A stretch of 64,000 nt of DNA. It comes from Serratia sp. AKBS12. GTDB taxonomy: Bacteria; Pseudomonadota; Gammaproteobacteria; Enterobacterales; Enterobacteriaceae. Position numbers and translations under genes: made by a program. Shown piece by piece: positions 16,518-27,528 of the stretch. Position 1 is the first letter of the stretch, and each line of letters starts with the position of its first letter. The stretch is taken from assembly GCF_024793895.1 (NCBI RefSeq), contig NZ_JANUSB010000016.1:248001-312000 (forward strand), read 5' to 3'. The notes below the pieces were generated by a model. It searched no databases and was not told the DNA's origin. It saw nothing but the letters and a program-made list of their open reading frames with translations.

Positions 16518-17987
16518 ATGATGAAATCACACACAAAGTCGGCGCATGACAAGCACGCGGCGAGGAGACGTTGGTTAGACTCACATGAATCCGGTTATCA
16601 CAAAAGTATGGGCAACCGGCAAATACAAATGATCGCCATCGGCGGTTCCATCGGTACCGGTTTGTTCCTCGGTACCGGCGGGCGCCTCGAAATGGCCGGG
16701 CCGGCGCTGGCGCTGGTGTATCTGGTATGCGGGATCTTCTCGTTCTTTATTTTGCGTGCGTTGGGCGAACTGGTGCTGCATCGCCCTACCAGCGGCAGTT
16801 TTGTGTCTTATGCCCGCGAATTTCTTGGCGAAAAAGCCTCTTATGTCGCCGGCTGGATGTACTTCCTCAACTGGGCGATGACCGGCATCGTCGACATCAC
16901 CGCGGTGGCGCTGTACATGCACTACTGGGGCACCTTCGCCGACGTACCCCAGTGGCTGTTTGCGCTGTGCGCACTGGGTATCGTCGCGACCATGAACATG
17001 ATCGGCGTGAAATGGTTTGCCGAAATGGAGTTCTGGTTTGCCTTGATCAAAGTGGTGGCCATTGCGCTGTTCCTGGTGGTTGGCGTAGTGTTCCTCGGCG
17101 TCGGCACGCCGATTGACGGCAACGGTACCGGTCTGCACCTGATTACCGATAACGGCGGCATGTTTCCACACGGTCTGCTGCCAGCTCTGGTGCTGGTGCA
17201 AGGGGTGATCTTTGCCTTCGCCGGTATCGAGCTTATCGGCACCGCTGCCGGCGAGTGCAAGGATCCGGAAAAAATGCTGCCCAAAGCGGTTAACAGCGTG
17301 ATCTGGCGTATTGGACTGTTCTATGTCGGTTCGGTGGTGCTGCTGGTAATGCTGCTGCCATGGAACGCCTATCAGGCCGGTCAAAGCCCGTTCGTCACCT
17401 TCTTCAGCAAGCTTGGCGTGCCGTACATCGGTACCATCATGAATATCGTGGTTTTGACCGCCGCGCTGTCCAGCCTGAATTCGGGGCTGTATTCCACCGG
17501 GCGCATTCTGCGTTCGCTGTCGATGGGCGGCTCGGCGCCGAAGTTCATGGCCCGGATGAGCAGCCAGCAAGTGCCTTATGCCGGTATTCTGGTGACCTGC
17601 GGCATTTACGTGATCGGCGTGTTGCTGAACTATCTGGTGCCGTCGCGGGTGTTTGAGATCGTGTTGAACATTGCCTCGCTGGGCATCATCAGCTCATGGG
17701 CATTTATCATCGTCTGTCAGATGCGTTTGCGTAAGGCTATCAAAGAAGGCAAGGCCAAACCGGTTTCCTTCAAGATGCCGGGCGCGCCGGTCACCTCCTG
17801 GCTGACGCTGCTGTTCCTGCTGGTAGTCGTTATCATGATGGCCTTCGATTATCCGAACGGCACCTGGACGGTTGGCACCATTCCGGTCCTGGCGATATTG
17901 CTGGTTCTGGGCTGGTTCGGTCTGCGCAAGCGCGCGGCGGAAGTAAAACTGGAACAACAGGCGCACGAAGAGCAACCCCAGCAGTAA
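16518..17987 (+). CDS. ansP: L-asparagine permease
   Basis: 489-residue amino-acid permease of the APC superfamily with twelve transmembrane segments. It follows E. coli AnsP nearly residue by residue (GYHKSMGNRQIQMIAIGGSIGTGLFLG; RALGELVLHRPTSGSFVSYAREFLGEKA; GTAAGECKDPEKMLPKAVNSVIWRIGLFY). It takes up L-asparagine across the inner membrane. Two ATGs in tandem open the gene; the second (16521) is an alternative start. It has its own long upstream region and a terminator, so it is monocistronic. Confidence 0.93.
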   Translation: MMKSHTKSAHDKHAARRRWLDSHESGYHKSMGNRQIQMIAIGGSIGTGLFLGTGGRLEMAGPALALVYLVCGIFSFFILRALGELVLHRPTSGSFVSYAREFLGEKASYVAGWMYFLNWAMTGIVDITAVALYMHYWGTFADVPQWLFALCALGIVATMNMIGVKWFAEMEFWFALIKVVAIALFLVVGVVFLGVGTPIDGNGTGLHLITDNGGMFPHGLLPALVLVQGVIFAFAGIELIGTAAGECKDPEKMLPKAVNSVIWRIGLFYVGSVVLLVMLLPWNAYQAGQSPFVTFFSKLGVPYIGTIMNIVVLTAALSSLNSGLYSTGRILRSLSMGGSAPKFMARMSSQQVPYAGILVTCGIYVIGVLLNYLVPSRVFEIVLNIASLGIISSWAFIIVCQMRLRKAIKEGKAKPVSFKMPGAPVTSWLTLLFLLVVVIMMAFDYPNGTWTVGTIPVLAILLVLGWFGLRKRAAEVKLEQQAHEEQPQQ

Positions 17988-18001
17988 CCGCTGGCTTAAC
18001 C

Positions 18002-18022
18002 GGGGCGCCGCAATGGCGCCCC
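18002..18022. terminator. Terminator between ansP and dusC
   Basis: An 8-bp perfect stem GGGGCGCC/GGCGCCCC with loop GCAAT, followed on the plus strand by attagtttt. The dusC stop codon on the minus strand is directly adjacent, so both convergent genes may use it. Confidence 0.7.
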
Positions 18023-18023
18023 A

Positions 18024-18959
18024 TTAGTTTTGCGCGCTAATCACCCGCGCAATATCGGCCGAAGTAGCCAACGCGCGCACCTCGGCAAACAGATCGCTGG
18101 CCTCGGCGTATTCCTTGCGCAAATAACCCAGCCATTGCTTGATGCGTGCCACATGATACAGGCCGGTATCGCCCTGCTTTTCCAACCGTACGTATTTTTT
18201 CAGCAGCTGCACCACCTGCGGCCACGGCAGCCGCGGTTCATTGTATTTCACCACCCGGCTCAAATTGGGGATGTTAAGTGCGCCGCGCCCGAGCATCACC
18301 GCGTCGCAACCGGTGATCTGCATGCATTGCTGTGCACTGGCGTAATCCCAGATCTCGCCGTTGGCAATCACCGGGATCGACAGCCGTTGGCGGATCTCGC
18401 CAATCGCCGCCCAGTTGATGCGTTCGGCCTTGTAGCCGTCCTCCTTGGTACGGCCATGCACCGCCAGCTCGCTCGCACCGGCCTGTTGCACCGCGTCGGC
18501 GATTTCAAGGCTGTGCTGGAGCGAATCCCACCCCAGCCGCACCTTGACCGTCACCGGCAGTTCAGCCGGCACCGCCGCGCGCATGGCCTTGGCACCCTGA
18601 TAGATAAGCTCGGGATCCTTGAGCAGTGTCGCTCCGCCCCCGCTGCCGTTGACCGTTTTCGATGGGCAGCCGCAGTTGAGATCCACGCCATACGAGCCGA
18701 GCTCTACCGCGCGAGCGGCGTTTTCCGCCAGCCATTCGGGGTACTGCCCCAGCAGTTGGATACGTACCAGCGTGCCGGATGGCGTGCGACTGGCATGATG
18801 CAGTTCCGGGCACAGGCGATAAAACGATTTCACCGGTAGCAGTTGATCGACCACGCGCAGAAATTCGGTGATGCACAGGTCGTAATCGTTCACTTCGGTG
18901 AGCAATTCGCGGACCAGGGAGTCGAGAACTCCTTCCATCGGCGCCAATAAAACGCGCAT
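18024..18959 (-). CDS. dusC: tRNA-dihydrouridine synthase C
   Basis: Flavoenzyme that reduces U16 of tRNA to dihydrouridine. 311 residues, matching E. coli DusC ([55 protein letters not shown], with the active-site Cys in [15 protein letters not shown] for FMN phosphate binding). The start was set at the ATG of MRVLL; two extra codons upstream begin with TTG. It lies downstream of rhlE but is separated from it by a strong terminator. Confidence 0.95.
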   Translation of the reverse strand: MRVLLAPMEGVLDSLVRELLTEVNDYDLCITEFLRVVDQLLPVKSFYRLCPELHHASRTPSGTLVRIQLLGQYPEWLAENAARAVELGSYGVDLNCGCPSKTVNGSGGGATLLKDPELIYQGAKAMRAAVPAELPVTVKVRLGWDSLQHSLEIADAVQQAGASELAVHGRTKEDGYKAERINWAAIGEIRQRLSIPVIANGEIWDYASAQQCMQITGCDAVMLGRGALNIPNLSRVVKYNEPRLPWPQVVQLLKKYVRLEKQGDTGLYHVARIKQWLGYLRKEYAEASDLFAEVRALATSADIARVISAQN

Positions 18960-19033
18960 TATCAACTACTCCAGCTAAAAAAGAGGCGCAATGATACGGG
19001 GGAACCCCAGCGCCAGACAACCCTATCTCAGCA

Positions 19034-19060
19034 TAAAAAAAGCCGCCGATAAACGGCGGC
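19034..19060 (-). terminator. Rho-independent terminator of rhlE
   Basis: On the minus strand, GCCGCCG-TTTAT-CGGCGGC is followed by seven T residues, 22 bp after the rhlE stop. A strong, classical terminator. Confidence 0.92.
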
Positions 19061-19081
19061 CTGATGATTGACTCGGCGAGC

Positions 19082-20428
19082 TTACTCAGCCGGTTTGCTG
19101 CGACGTGGGCGACGCGCCGGTGGCGCACCGCGACGTTGGCCATCGCCCTGTGGACGCGCGTTGCCATTGCCACGGTTTTCACGCTGACCGCCGCCGTTGC
19201 CATTACGCTGACCGCCGTTGCCATTGCCGCGTGGCGCACCGCGCCCGCCGCCTTGACGACCATTGATGATTGGTTCCGCCTTGATGGTCGGATCCGGTTC
19301 ATAGCCTGGCAGGGCAATACGCGGAATTTCACGCTTGAGCAGACGTTCGATGTCGCGCAGCAGTTTATGTTCGTCTACGCACACCAGTGAAATCGCTTCA
19401 CCGGTACGTTCGGCCCGACCGGTACGACCGATGCGGTGCACGTAATCCTCCGGCACGTTCGGCAGCTCGTAGTTCACCACGTGTGGCAACTGGTCGATAT
19501 CCAGACCGCGCGCGGCGATATCGGTGGCAACCAATACGCGGATCTTGCCGTCCTTGAAGTCGGCCAATGCACGCGTACGCGCCCCCTGGCTTTTATTGCC
19601 GTGGATGGCGGCGGCGGTGATGCCGTCTTTGTTCAGCTGTTCAGCCAAATGGTTGGCGCCGTGCTTGGTACGGTTAAACACCAGCACCTGACGCCAGTCA
19701 CCTTCGCCGATCATCTGCGACAGCAGTTCCCGCTTACGCTTCTTGTCAACAAAGTGCACGCTTTGTTCGATCTGCTCGGAGGCGGTGTTGCGACGTGCGA
19801 CTTCTACCGACGCCGGGTTGTGCAGCAGCTTGCTGGCCAGCCCTTTGATTTCGTCGGAGAAAGTGGCGGAGAACAGCAGGTTTTGGCGCTTCGGCGGCAG
19901 CTTGGACAACACGCGGCGGATATCATGGATAAAGCCCATATCCAGCATGCGGTCGGCTTCGTCGAGCACCAGAATTTCGATTTTTGACAGGTCAACGGCG
20001 TTCTGATGTTCCAGATCCAGCAGACGGCCCGGCGTCGCCACCAGAATGTCTACACCGCCGCGCAGTTTCATCATCTGCGGGTTGATGCTGACGCCACCGA
20101 ACACTACCAGCGAACGCAGGCGCAGGTGTTTGCTGTAGGCTTGCACGTTTTCGCCGATTTGCGCCGCCAGTTCGCGGGTTGGCGTCAGGATCAACGCACG
20201 CACCGGACGACGGCCTTTGACCGCATGGTCATGCTTGCTCAGCAGTTGCAATACCGGCAGGGTAAAACCAGCGGTTTTGCCGGTACCGGTCTGGGCGCTG
20301 GCCATCAAATCACGGCCTTCAAGCACCACAGGGATCGCCTGACGCTGGATTGGCGTAGGTTCGCGATAGCCCTGTTCTTCAACAGCGCGCAGGATTTCAG
20401 CACTTAAGCCGAGGGTTTCAAATGACAT
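19082..20428 (-). CDS. rhlE: DEAD-box ATP-dependent RNA helicase RhlE
   Basis: 448 residues. It contains the Q motif ([13 protein letters not shown]), Walker A (AQTGTGKT), PTRELA, DEAD, SAT (FSATFSD) and HRIGRTGR motifs. The C-terminal ~65 residues are a low-complexity Gly/Asn/Arg tail ([22 protein letters not shown]...) ending in a basic cluster, as in other RhlE proteins, likely for RNA binding. The DNA for the tail has near-repeated 15-bp units (19180-19230). It is divergent from cecR, sharing a ~300-bp regulatory region as in E. coli. Confidence 0.95.
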   Translation of the reverse strand: MSFETLGLSAEILRAVEEQGYREPTPIQRQAIPVVLEGRDLMASAQTGTGKTAGFTLPVLQLLSKHDHAVKGRRPVRALILTPTRELAAQIGENVQAYSKHLRLRSLVVFGGVSINPQMMKLRGGVDILVATPGRLLDLEHQNAVDLSKIEILVLDEADRMLDMGFIHDIRRVLSKLPPKRQNLLFSATFSDEIKGLASKLLHNPASVEVARRNTASEQIEQSVHFVDKKRKRELLSQMIGEGDWRQVLVFNRTKHGANHLAEQLNKDGITAAAIHGNKSQGARTRALADFKDGKIRVLVATDIAARGLDIDQLPHVVNYELPNVPEDYVHRIGRTGRAERTGEAISLVCVDEHKLLRDIERLLKREIPRIALPGYEPDPTIKAEPIINGRQGGGRGAPRGNGNGGQRNGNGGGQRENRGNGNARPQGDGQRRGAPPARRPRRSKPAE

Positions 20429-20668
20429 AGTAGAGAAAGACTCCAGATCCCCCCTAACCTAAACAATGTTCGGTGCAGTTTCCGGGGAGGACGATCAGAC
20501 GGGGCATTAAGCATGACCACGAGGGATTGGCACAAACTGCAGTGCACCAAGCCGCAGATTGTAGCAGAAGTCGAACAAGAAAAGGCAATTTTAGCGCGCG
20601 AAAGCACATTATGCCGGACACCGGCCATTAAACCGCCAGTTGACTTACAAAATGAAGGGATTTGGTGC

Positions 20669-20714
20669 TTGCATTCTCGAAGAACCCGCCTAAAGTCAAT
20701 CATACGATTGATTA
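20669..20714 (+). promoter_or_regulatory. cecR promoter with overlapping palindromic operator
   Basis: TTGCAT (20669-20674) and TAAAGT (20691-20696) are spaced 16 bp. Overlapping the -10 and start region is the inverted repeat TCAATC-ATAC-GATTGA (20696-20711). A TetR-type repressor bound here would block transcription, so this is the likely CecR operator. The rest of the 306-bp rhlE-cecR gap shows no other clear site. Confidence 0.65.
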
Positions 20715-20734
20715 ACTTTTTCAGGTGACACCGT

Positions 20735-21433
20735 ATGCCTGTTGCTGAAAGCATGCCCCCCAACAACCGCCCGCGCGGCGAACAGGCGCGTGAACAGCTG
20801 ATTAGCGCTGCCATCGACGTATTTGGCGAATTCGGCATTCAGGGCGCCACTACCCGCGCTATCGCCCAGCGAGCCGGCCAGAATATCGCCGCTATTACCT
20901 ACTATTTCAGTTCCAAAGAAGGGCTTTATCGGGCGGTAGCGCAATGGATTGCCGATTTCATCCAGCAGGCTTTCCGACCTCTGGCCGACGAAATCGACCG
21001 TTTCTGGCTGCTACCGGCAGCGGAACGCTTGCCGGAACACTATCTGTATCACCTCAAGCGCGGGCTGCTGGCCTTCAGTGAACTGATGACCCAGCCACAT
21101 ACGCTCAATCTCAGCAAAATCATGTCACGCGAGCAGCTCTCCCCTTCTGACGCTTACCCGCTGATCCATCAACAGGTCATCGCTCCGCTGCATGACAAAC
21201 TGTGCCGACTGCTGGCGGCCTACAGCGGTATCGACGCGCAATCCACCAAAATCGTACTGCATACCCATGCGTTACTCGGCGAAGTGCTGTCGTTCCGCGT
21301 GGCACGAGAAACCATCCGCCGTCAGGCCGGTTGGCAACACATTGGCCCGGATGAAGCGGCGCAAATCGCTGAGGTGCTGGCTGAACATATCGATCTTCTG
21401 GTTAATGGCTTGCGCCAACGCTATGGCGGTTAA
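20735..21433 (+). CDS. cecR: TetR-family regulator CecR (YbiH)
   Basis: 232 residues with an N-terminal TetR helix-turn-helix (LISAAIDVFGEFGIQGATTRAIAQRAGQNIAAITYYFSSKEGLY) and a C-terminal ligand domain, like E. coli CecR. In E. coli CecR represses the ybhGFSR operon and rhlE and influences cefoperazone and chloramphenicol sensitivity. Here it heads the same operon, and ybhG starts 18 bp after its stop. A palindrome over its promoter suggests autorepression. Confidence 0.92.
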   Translation: MPVAESMPPNNRPRGEQAREQLISAAIDVFGEFGIQGATTRAIAQRAGQNIAAITYYFSSKEGLYRAVAQWIADFIQQAFRPLADEIDRFWLLPAAERLPEHYLYHLKRGLLAFSELMTQPHTLNLSKIMSREQLSPSDAYPLIHQQVIAPLHDKLCRLLAAYSGIDAQSTKIVLHTHALLGEVLSFRVARETIRRQAGWQHIGPDEAAQIAEVLAEHIDLLVNGLRQRYGG

Positions 21434-21451
21434 ACTTTGGCAGGGAGTGTT

Positions 21452-22447
21452 ATGAACAAGAAAAGAGTCATCTTGATGCTGGCGATTGTGGCACTGCTCG
21501 CTGCCGCAGCAGCCGGATGGTGGTATTACCAGCAACAGCAGCACAAACCCTTGACGCTGTATGGCAATGTGGACATCCGCACCGTCAATCTGGGCTTTCG
21601 CGTCAGCGGGCGGTTGTCGTCGCTGACGGTGGATGAAGGCGATACCGTGCAACCCGGCCAACTGCTCGGCAAACTGGATGACGGTCCTTATCTCAATGCG
21701 CTGCAACAGGCAAAGGCCAACGTTGGCAGCACGCAGGCCAAACTGGCGCTGTTGCTGGCCGGCTATCGCGCCGAAGAGATCGCCCAGGTGCGTTCCGAAA
21801 TGGCGCAGAAACTCTCTGCCTTCAACTATGCCGACAGTTTTCTAAAGCGTCAGCAGGGATTATGGGCAAAAAGCGCCACCTCCGCCGATGCGCTGGAGGA
21901 TGCCCGCACCGCGCGCAACCAGGCCCAGGCCAGCTTGCAGGCGGCAAAGGACAAGCTGGCGCAATATCTCAGCGGCAATCGCCCGCAGGAAATCGAGCAG
22001 GCCAAAGCGGAAGTGGCACAGGCGCAAGCCTCGCTGGCCCAGGCGCAGTTGGACGTACAGGACACCAGCCTACTGTCGCCGTCTGCCGGCACCGTACTGA
22101 CCCGGGCGGTTGAACCGGGCACCATGCTCAGCGCCAGCAGTACGGTATTCACGCTGTCGCTGACCTCACCGGTATGGGTACGAGCCTACGTCAGTGAAGC
22201 CAGTCTCGGCCAGGCAGCGCCGGGGACCGAACTGGAAATCTATACCGACGGGCGCCCAGGCAAACCCTACCATGGCAAAATCGGCTTCGTGTCGCCAACC
22301 GCCGAATTTACGCCGAAAAGCGTCGAAACCACCGACTTGCGTACCGATCTGGTGTACCGCTTGCGGGTGATCGTGTCCGACGCCGACGACGGGCTGCGCC
22401 AGGGCATGCCGGTCACCCTGCGCTTTGCCAACCGCCAGCAACGATAG
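21452..22447 (+). CDS. ybhG: Membrane-fusion (HlyD-type) subunit YbhG
   Basis: 331 residues. N-terminal membrane anchor ([22 protein letters not shown]), then a HlyD biotinyl-lipoyl half ([22 protein letters not shown]), a long coiled-coil hairpin (about residues 80-200), and the second lipoyl and beta-barrel parts. It links the inner-membrane YbhFSR ABC exporter to the periplasm. The start is at MNKKR, preceded by cagggagtgtt; an ATG 15 bp upstream would include the RBS. Confidence 0.93.
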   Translation: MNKKRVILMLAIVALLAAAAAGWWYYQQQQHKPLTLYGNVDIRTVNLGFRVSGRLSSLTVDEGDTVQPGQLLGKLDDGPYLNALQQAKANVGSTQAKLALLLAGYRAEEIAQVRSEMAQKLSAFNYADSFLKRQQGLWAKSATSADALEDARTARNQAQASLQAAKDKLAQYLSGNRPQEIEQAKAEVAQAQASLAQAQLDVQDTSLLSPSAGTVLTRAVEPGTMLSASSTVFTLSLTSPVWVRAYVSEASLGQAAPGTELEIYTDGRPGKPYHGKIGFVSPTAEFTPKSVETTDLRTDLVYRLRVIVSDADDGLRQGMPVTLRFANRQQR

Positions 22448-22470
22448 GCCATAATCTGTTAGGGATGGTG

Positions 22471-24213
22471 ATGGAACAACAACGGGCACATACCATCGAT
22501 CTGGAGGCGTTGGAAAAGCGTTTCCCGGCGCTGGATAAACCGGCAGTAGCCAGCCTGACCACCCAACTGCGCAGCGGCGCGGTGACCGGGCTGGTGGGGC
22601 CGGATGGTGCGGGTAAAACTACCCTGCTGCGCATGCTGGCCGGTCTGTTGAAACCCAGCAGCGGCACGCTGCGCGTCGCCGGGCTGGATCCGATCGCGCA
22701 GGATCGGCAACTGCACGCCATTCTTGGCTATATGCCGCAGAAGTTCGGGCTGTATGAAGATCTGACGGTGATGGAAAACCTGACGCTGTATGCCGATCTG
22801 CGTGGCGTCATCGGCGAGCAGCGCCGCACCACCTTCGAACGCCTGCTGGCATTTACCGATCTGACGCGTTTTACCGATCGCCTGGCCGGCAAGCTTTCCG
22901 GCGGCATGAAGCAAAAACTGGGGCTGGCCTGTACCCTGGTTGGCGAACCGCAGGTGCTGCTGCTGGATGAACCAGGAGTCGGGGTCGATCCGATTTCGCG
23001 GCGCGAACTATGGCGCATGGTACACGAGCTGGCCAACGACGGCATGCTGATCCTGTGGAGTACCTCCTACCTCGACGAAGCCGAGCAGTGTCGCGAAGTT
23101 TTGCTGATGAACGAAGGCGAACTGCTGTTCAGCGGCGCGCCCAAAGAGCTCACCCGGCGAATGGCCGGGCGAACGGTGCTGATTGCCGTACCGGCGGGCA
23201 GCCACCGCGCGCTGTTGCAGCGGGCGATCTGCCTGCCGACGGTCACCGACGGCGTTATCCAGGGCAAATACCTGCGCCTGATCCTGAAACAGCATGCCGA
23301 CCATCGTCAGGTGCTTGACGATCTGGCGATCGCCGATGCAGAACTGACGGAGGCAGAGCCACGCTTTGAAGATGCGTTTATCGATTTGCTCGGCGGCGGG
23401 CCAAACAGTCGATCGGCTCTGGCGGATATCATGCCCAGCGTCGAGGGCGACAGCACGGAGACGGTAATCGAAGCGCAAAACCTGACCAAAAGGTTTGGCG
23501 ACTTTGCCGCCACCGATCGTGTCGATTTCAAGGTGCAGCGAGGCGAAATCTTCGGCCTGCTGGGACCGAACGGTGCCGGCAAGTCCACCACCTTTAAAAT
23601 GATGTGCGGCCTGCTGGTGCCCAGCGACGGCAAGGCGCTGGTGTTGGGGATGGATCTTAAAACCGGCTCCGGCAAGGCGCGTCAGCACCTGGGGTATATG
23701 GCGCAGAAATTCTCGCTGTATGGCAACCTGACGGTCGCGCAGAACCTTAAATTCTTTTCTGGCGTTTATGGGCTGAGCGGCAAACGACAGCGCGAGAAAA
23801 TCAGCGAAATGTCCAGCGCCTTCAATTTCGCGCCGATCCTCAACCAGACGCCGGATGCGCTGCCGCTCGGTTTCAAGCAGCGTTTGGCGCTGGCCTGTGC
23901 GCTGATGCACGAACCGGACATTCTGTTTCTCGATGAACCGACCTCCGGGGTCGATCCGCTTACCCGGCGTGAATTCTGGCTGCATATCAACGGCATGGTC
24001 GATAAAGGCGTGACGGTGATGGTCACCACCCACTTTATGGACGAAGCGGAATACTGCGATCGTATCGGGCTGGTGTATCGCGGAAAAATCATCGCCGCCG
24101 GCACGCCGGACGATCTCAAACAACGCATCGCCAGCGACGATAATCCGAATCCGTCGATGGAACAGGCGTTTATTGAACTGGTACAGGGGTACGATCGGGA
24201 GGAACAGTCGTGA
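22471..24213 (+). CDS. ybhF: Tandem ABC ATPase YbhF
   Basis: About 580 residues with two complete ATPase domains: Walker [10 protein letters not shown] and signature LSGGMKQKL in the first half, and GPNGAGKST with the shifted signature LPLGFKQRL in the second. It powers the YbhGFSR exporter, which in E. coli has been linked to Na+/Li+ and drug efflux. I place the start at the ATG of MEQQRAH, because the AGGG motif directly abuts an earlier in-frame ATG (22465). The stop overlaps ybhS by 4 bp. Confidence 0.93.
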   Translation: MEQQRAHTIDLEALEKRFPALDKPAVASLTTQLRSGAVTGLVGPDGAGKTTLLRMLAGLLKPSSGTLRVAGLDPIAQDRQLHAILGYMPQKFGLYEDLTVMENLTLYADLRGVIGEQRRTTFERLLAFTDLTRFTDRLAGKLSGGMKQKLGLACTLVGEPQVLLLDEPGVGVDPISRRELWRMVHELANDGMLILWSTSYLDEAEQCREVLLMNEGELLFSGAPKELTRRMAGRTVLIAVPAGSHRALLQRAICLPTVTDGVIQGKYLRLILKQHADHRQVLDDLAIADAELTEAEPRFEDAFIDLLGGGPNSRSALADIMPSVEGDSTETVIEAQNLTKRFGDFAATDRVDFKVQRGEIFGLLGPNGAGKSTTFKMMCGLLVPSDGKALVLGMDLKTGSGKARQHLGYMAQKFSLYGNLTVAQNLKFFSGVYGLSGKRQREKISEMSSAFNFAPILNQTPDALPLGFKQRLALACALMHEPDILFLDEPTSGVDPLTRREFWLHINGMVDKGVTVMVTTHFMDEAEYCDRIGLVYRGKIIAAGTPDDLKQRIASDDNPNPSMEQAFIELVQGYDREEQS

Positions 24214-25382
24214 GCAACGGCATGGACAATAAGCGCAATTCGGCACCCACGGACGACAGTCGATTTTCCTGGCGACGGCTGCGCGCGCTGTGCCTCAAGG
24301 AAACGCGACAGATGCTGCGCGATCCCAGCAGCTGGCTGATCGCATTTTTAATCCCGCTGATGCTGCTGTTTATCTTTGGTTATGGCATCAATCTGGATTC
24401 CAGCAAGCTGCGCCTCGGTATCCTGCTGGAACAGCAAAGCGAAGACGCACGCGATCTGGCCAATGCCTTTGCCGGATCGCCGTATATCGATCCCACCATC
24501 AGCGATAATCGTCAGGCGCTGATCGAAAAAATGCAGGCAGGCGCCATCCGTGGTCTGGTGGTGATCCCGGTGGATTTTGCCCAGCGCATGGCGCGGCCGT
24601 TCGATCAGGCACCGATCCAGATCGTCACCGATGGTAGCGAGCCGAACACCGCCAACTTCGTACAGGGTTACACCCAGGGAGTATGGCAGGTGTGGCAGCA
24701 ACAGCGTGCCACCGACGCCGGGCGTGAGGATCGACCGCCGATCGAGGTACAGATGCGTTATTGGTTCAACCCGGCGGCCATCAGCCAGCACTTTATCATT
24801 CCCGGCGCCATCACCATCATCATGACGGTGATCGGCGCGATCCTCACCTCGCTGGTCATCGCCCGCGAATGGGAACGCGGCACCATGGAAGCGCTGCTGT
24901 CAACGCAGGTGACGCGCAGCGAGCTGCTGCTGTCCAAACTGGTGCCCTATTATTTTCTCGGCATGATCGCCATGGCGCTGTGCATGGTGGTGTCAGTGTT
25001 TGTCTTTGGCGTGCCGTACCGCGGTTCACTACTGTTGCTGTTGGTTATCAGCAGCCTGTTCTTGATAAGCACCCTGGGTATGGGACTGCTGATTTCCACC
25101 ATTACCCGCAATCAGTTTAATGCGGCAATGGTGGCGCTGAACGCCGCCTTCCTGCCTTCGATTATGCTTTCCGGTTTTATTTTTCAGATCGACAGCATGC
25201 CGGCAGTGGTGCGCGCCGTTACCTATATCATCCCGGCACGCTACTTTGTCAGCACGCTGAAAACGCTGTTTCTGGCGGGCAATATCGGCTCGATGTTGCT
25301 GATCAACCTGCTGTTCCTGATTGCTTCAGCGGTGGTATTCATTGGCCTGACCGCCTGGAAGACCCAGCGACGTCTGGATTAA
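24210..25382 (+). CDS. ybhS: ABC-2 permease YbhS
   Basis: 390 residues. One N-terminal transmembrane segment ([19 protein letters not shown]), a large periplasmic domain (about 60-190), and five C-terminal segments of the ABC-2 type ([30 protein letters not shown]). It begins with GTG overlapping the ybhF stop (GTGA). With YbhR it forms the membrane pore. Confidence 0.92.
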   Translation: MSNGMDNKRNSAPTDDSRFSWRRLRALCLKETRQMLRDPSSWLIAFLIPLMLLFIFGYGINLDSSKLRLGILLEQQSEDARDLANAFAGSPYIDPTISDNRQALIEKMQAGAIRGLVVIPVDFAQRMARPFDQAPIQIVTDGSEPNTANFVQGYTQGVWQVWQQQRATDAGREDRPPIEVQMRYWFNPAAISQHFIIPGAITIIMTVIGAILTSLVIAREWERGTMEALLSTQVTRSELLLSKLVPYYFLGMIAMALCMVVSVFVFGVPYRGSLLLLLVISSLFLISTLGMGLLISTITRNQFNAAMVALNAAFLPSIMLSGFIFQIDSMPAVVRAVTYIIPARYFVSTLKTLFLAGNIGSMLLINLLFLIASAVVFIGLTAWKTQRRLD

Positions 25383-25391
25383 GGGGAAACC

Positions 25392-26498
25392 ATGTTCCAT
25401 CGGCTTTGGACATTGATTATCAAGGAATTGCAGTCTTTGCTACGCGATCCGCAGACCCGCGCGATTCTGGTGCTGCCGGTCATTTTGCAGGTGCTGCTGT
25501 TCCCGTTCGCCGCCACGCTGGAAGTGACCAATGCCACCATTGCGGTGTACAGCGAGGACAGCGGGCACGCATCGGTCGAGCTGACCCAACGCTTCGCCAA
25601 AGCGAAAGCCTTTCCGCATGTACTGCTGCTGCGCAGCCCGCAGCAGATCCGCGAAACCATCGATAATCAGCGGGCGCTGTTGCTGATCCGCTTTCCGGCG
25701 CAGTTTTCGCGCGATATTGCCAACGGCAACCCGGCGCCGCTGCAGCTGATCCTTGATGGCCGCAATTCCAACAGCGCGCAGATTGCCGCCAACTACGTTC
25801 AGCAGATCGTGCAGGATTATCAAAACGAACTGATTGGCCAGCGCCAGAAACCCAATAACAGCGAGCTGGTGGTACGCAACTGGTACAATCCGAATCTCGA
25901 TTACAAATGGTTTGTCGTGCCGTCACTGATTGCCATGATCACTACCATTGGCGTGATGATCGTCACCTCGCTGTCGGTGGCGCGCGAACGGGAACAAGGT
26001 ACGCTGGAGCAACTGCTGGTTTCCCCACTCAATACCTGGCAGATATTTATCGGCAAAGCGGTGCCGGCACTGATGGTCGCCACCTTTCAGGCTTCGATCG
26101 TGCTGTTGATTGGCATCTTTCTCTATCAGATCCCGTTTGCCGGTTCACTACTGCTGTTCTATGCCACCATGCTGGTCTACGGCCTGTCGCTGGTGGGCTT
26201 CGGGCTGCTGATTTCCTCACTATGCGCTACCCAGCAGCAGGCATTTATCGGCGTGTTCGTGTTTATGATGCCGGCCATTCTGCTTTCCGGCTACGTATCA
26301 CCAGTGGAAAACATGCCGGTGTGGTTGCAGAACCTGACCTGGGCCAACCCGATTCGCCACTTTACCGACATCACCAAACAGATCTACCTGAAAGACGCCA
26401 GCTTTGGCATTATCTGGCACAGTCTGTGGCCGCTGCTGGCGATCGCCGTCACCACCGGCAGCGCCGCCTATGCCATGTTCCGCCGTAAGATTGCCTGA
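25392..26498 (+). CDS. ybhR: ABC-2 permease YbhR
   Basis: 368 residues with the same topology as YbhS ([46 protein letters not shown]). It starts 10 bp after ybhS with a good RBS (aagggg). It closes the cecR-ybhGFSR operon. Confidence 0.92.
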   Translation: MFHRLWTLIIKELQSLLRDPQTRAILVLPVILQVLLFPFAATLEVTNATIAVYSEDSGHASVELTQRFAKAKAFPHVLLLRSPQQIRETIDNQRALLLIRFPAQFSRDIANGNPAPLQLILDGRNSNSAQIAANYVQQIVQDYQNELIGQRQKPNNSELVVRNWYNPNLDYKWFVVPSLIAMITTIGVMIVTSLSVAREREQGTLEQLLVSPLNTWQIFIGKAVPALMVATFQASIVLLIGIFLYQIPFAGSLLLFYATMLVYGLSLVGFGLLISSLCATQQQAFIGVFVFMMPAILLSGYVSPVENMPVWLQNLTWANPIRHFTDITKQIYLKDASFGIIWHSLWPLLAIAVTTGSAAYAMFRRKIA

Positions 26499-26544
26499 CG
26501 GCGCGGCAACGGCGCATTGTTGATCAATCCGTGGAGAAACTGTG

Positions 26545-26862
26545 GTGAGCGATAATCAGACGATAAAAAACGACGAATTCAACAGCATGATCCGCTTTGC
26601 CTTTCGGCTGGCCGTCATCAGCCTGCTGATGGTGGTGGGTATCTATCTGGCCGGCGTGCTGCTGCCCGAAGACAGCGCGGAATGGATCAATCTGGCGATG
26701 CTGGCACTGGCCGGCTGCAATCTGATTGCCAATCTGGCGGTGTTTTACCTGGCGCTGGTCGGGCTGTTCAAATCGTCGTTGAAATGGCGCGCGCTGCTGT
26801 CATTGCTGATTGCGCTGGCGGTATTCGCACTGTACGCCATTGCCCTGCTGCTGGTGACATAG
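26545..26862 (+). CDS. Small three-helix membrane protein, unknown
   Basis: About 105 residues with three hydrophobic stretches (LAVISLLMVVGIYLAGVLL; INLAMLALAGCNLIANLAVFYLALVGLF; LLSLLIALAVFALYAIALLLV) and a short hydrophilic N-terminus. It lies 46 bp after ybhR, with GGAG 8 bp before the GTG chosen (another GTG is 3 bp upstream). It may belong to the ybh operon. I do not recognise a family; it is not YbhQ. Confidence 0.6.
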   Translation: MSDNQTIKNDEFNSMIRFAFRLAVISLLMVVGIYLAGVLLPEDSAEWINLAMLALAGCNLIANLAVFYLALVGLFKSSLKWRALLSLLIALAVFALYAIALLLVT

Positions 26863-26893
26863 CCGGCAGTGACTTCCTGGCCATGGCCGGTGC

Positions 26894-27322
26894 CTAGCGT
26901 TGCGCGATGTTAGCCGCCGAGCTTTTGCTAAAGCCTTCAAACGGGTTCCAGCCCTGGATACCCTTCGTTTCCTTCAGGTAGTAGGCGTAATTGGCGGTCA
27001 TGGCGCACATCGCCGCGTAGGCGATATTTACCGCACGTACCAGTCCGTCCAGATCGTTACCGGTCGAGTACTCCACCATGCCGATGATCATATTGACTAC
27101 GCACATGCCGACGAACAGCACCAGCCCTTTCTTCCACAGTCCGAGAATGCAGAAATAGATAATGCCAAAGAAAAAGGCGAAAAAATTCATTATGTACTTC
27201 ATGCGGCCAAAGAAACCCAGTTCCTTGATTTTCTGCCGGTATTGCGTAGACGTGATATCGCCGCCAACGCTATCGAACAGCGCAAAGCGAGCCTGCCATT
27301 TTGAGCTTAACGCCTTATACAT
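26894..27322 (-). CDS. DUF2628-family membrane protein
   Basis: 142 residues. A hydrophilic N-terminal part (YKALSSKWQARFALFD...QKIKELGFFGRMKYIMNFFAFFFGIIYFCILGLWKKGL) is followed by further hydrophobic segments. The F/G/KY-rich pattern around RMKYIMNFFAFFFG fits the DUF2628 family, whose function is unknown. Start at the ATG preceded by AAAGAGG. It faces the preceding gene convergently. Confidence 0.65.
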   Translation of the reverse strand: MYKALSSKWQARFALFDSVGGDITSTQYRQKIKELGFFGRMKYIMNFFAFFFGIIYFCILGLWKKGLVLFVGMCVVNMIIGMVEYSTGNDLDGLVRAVNIAYAAMCAMTANYAYYLKETKGIQGWNPFEGFSKSSAANIAQR

Positions 27323-27450
27323 AAACACCTCTTTACCATCACCGCTATTTTTAAATGATTAGTCTTCCATACAGCCTATACATTCAACGGAATAGCCCGA
27401 TACACGTCGACAAAACAGCAAAGAATTATTAATGAATTATAAGCTGACGC

Positions 27451-27479
27451 AAAAAAAGGCGCCGTCGTCAGACAGCGCC
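27451..27479 (-). terminator. Rho-independent terminator of ybhL
   Basis: On the minus strand GGCGCTGTC pairs with GACGGCGCC (one G-U) around a short loop and is followed by seven T residues. Confidence 0.9.
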
Positions 27480-27528
27480 CGGGGGCGGTTTTCGCTGATT
27501 TGCGCGCCGCTCTGGCGCGCTCTGGTTA

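Noticed and set aside
19180-19240. Repeated 15-bp units as a possible intergenic repeat
   Set aside because: They lie within rhlE and encode its Gly/Asn/Arg tail.
23008-24246. 412-codon frame on the minus strand opposite ybhF
   Set aside because: Antisense shadow of a conserved ATPase gene; composition is arginine/glutamine/histidine-rich without domains.
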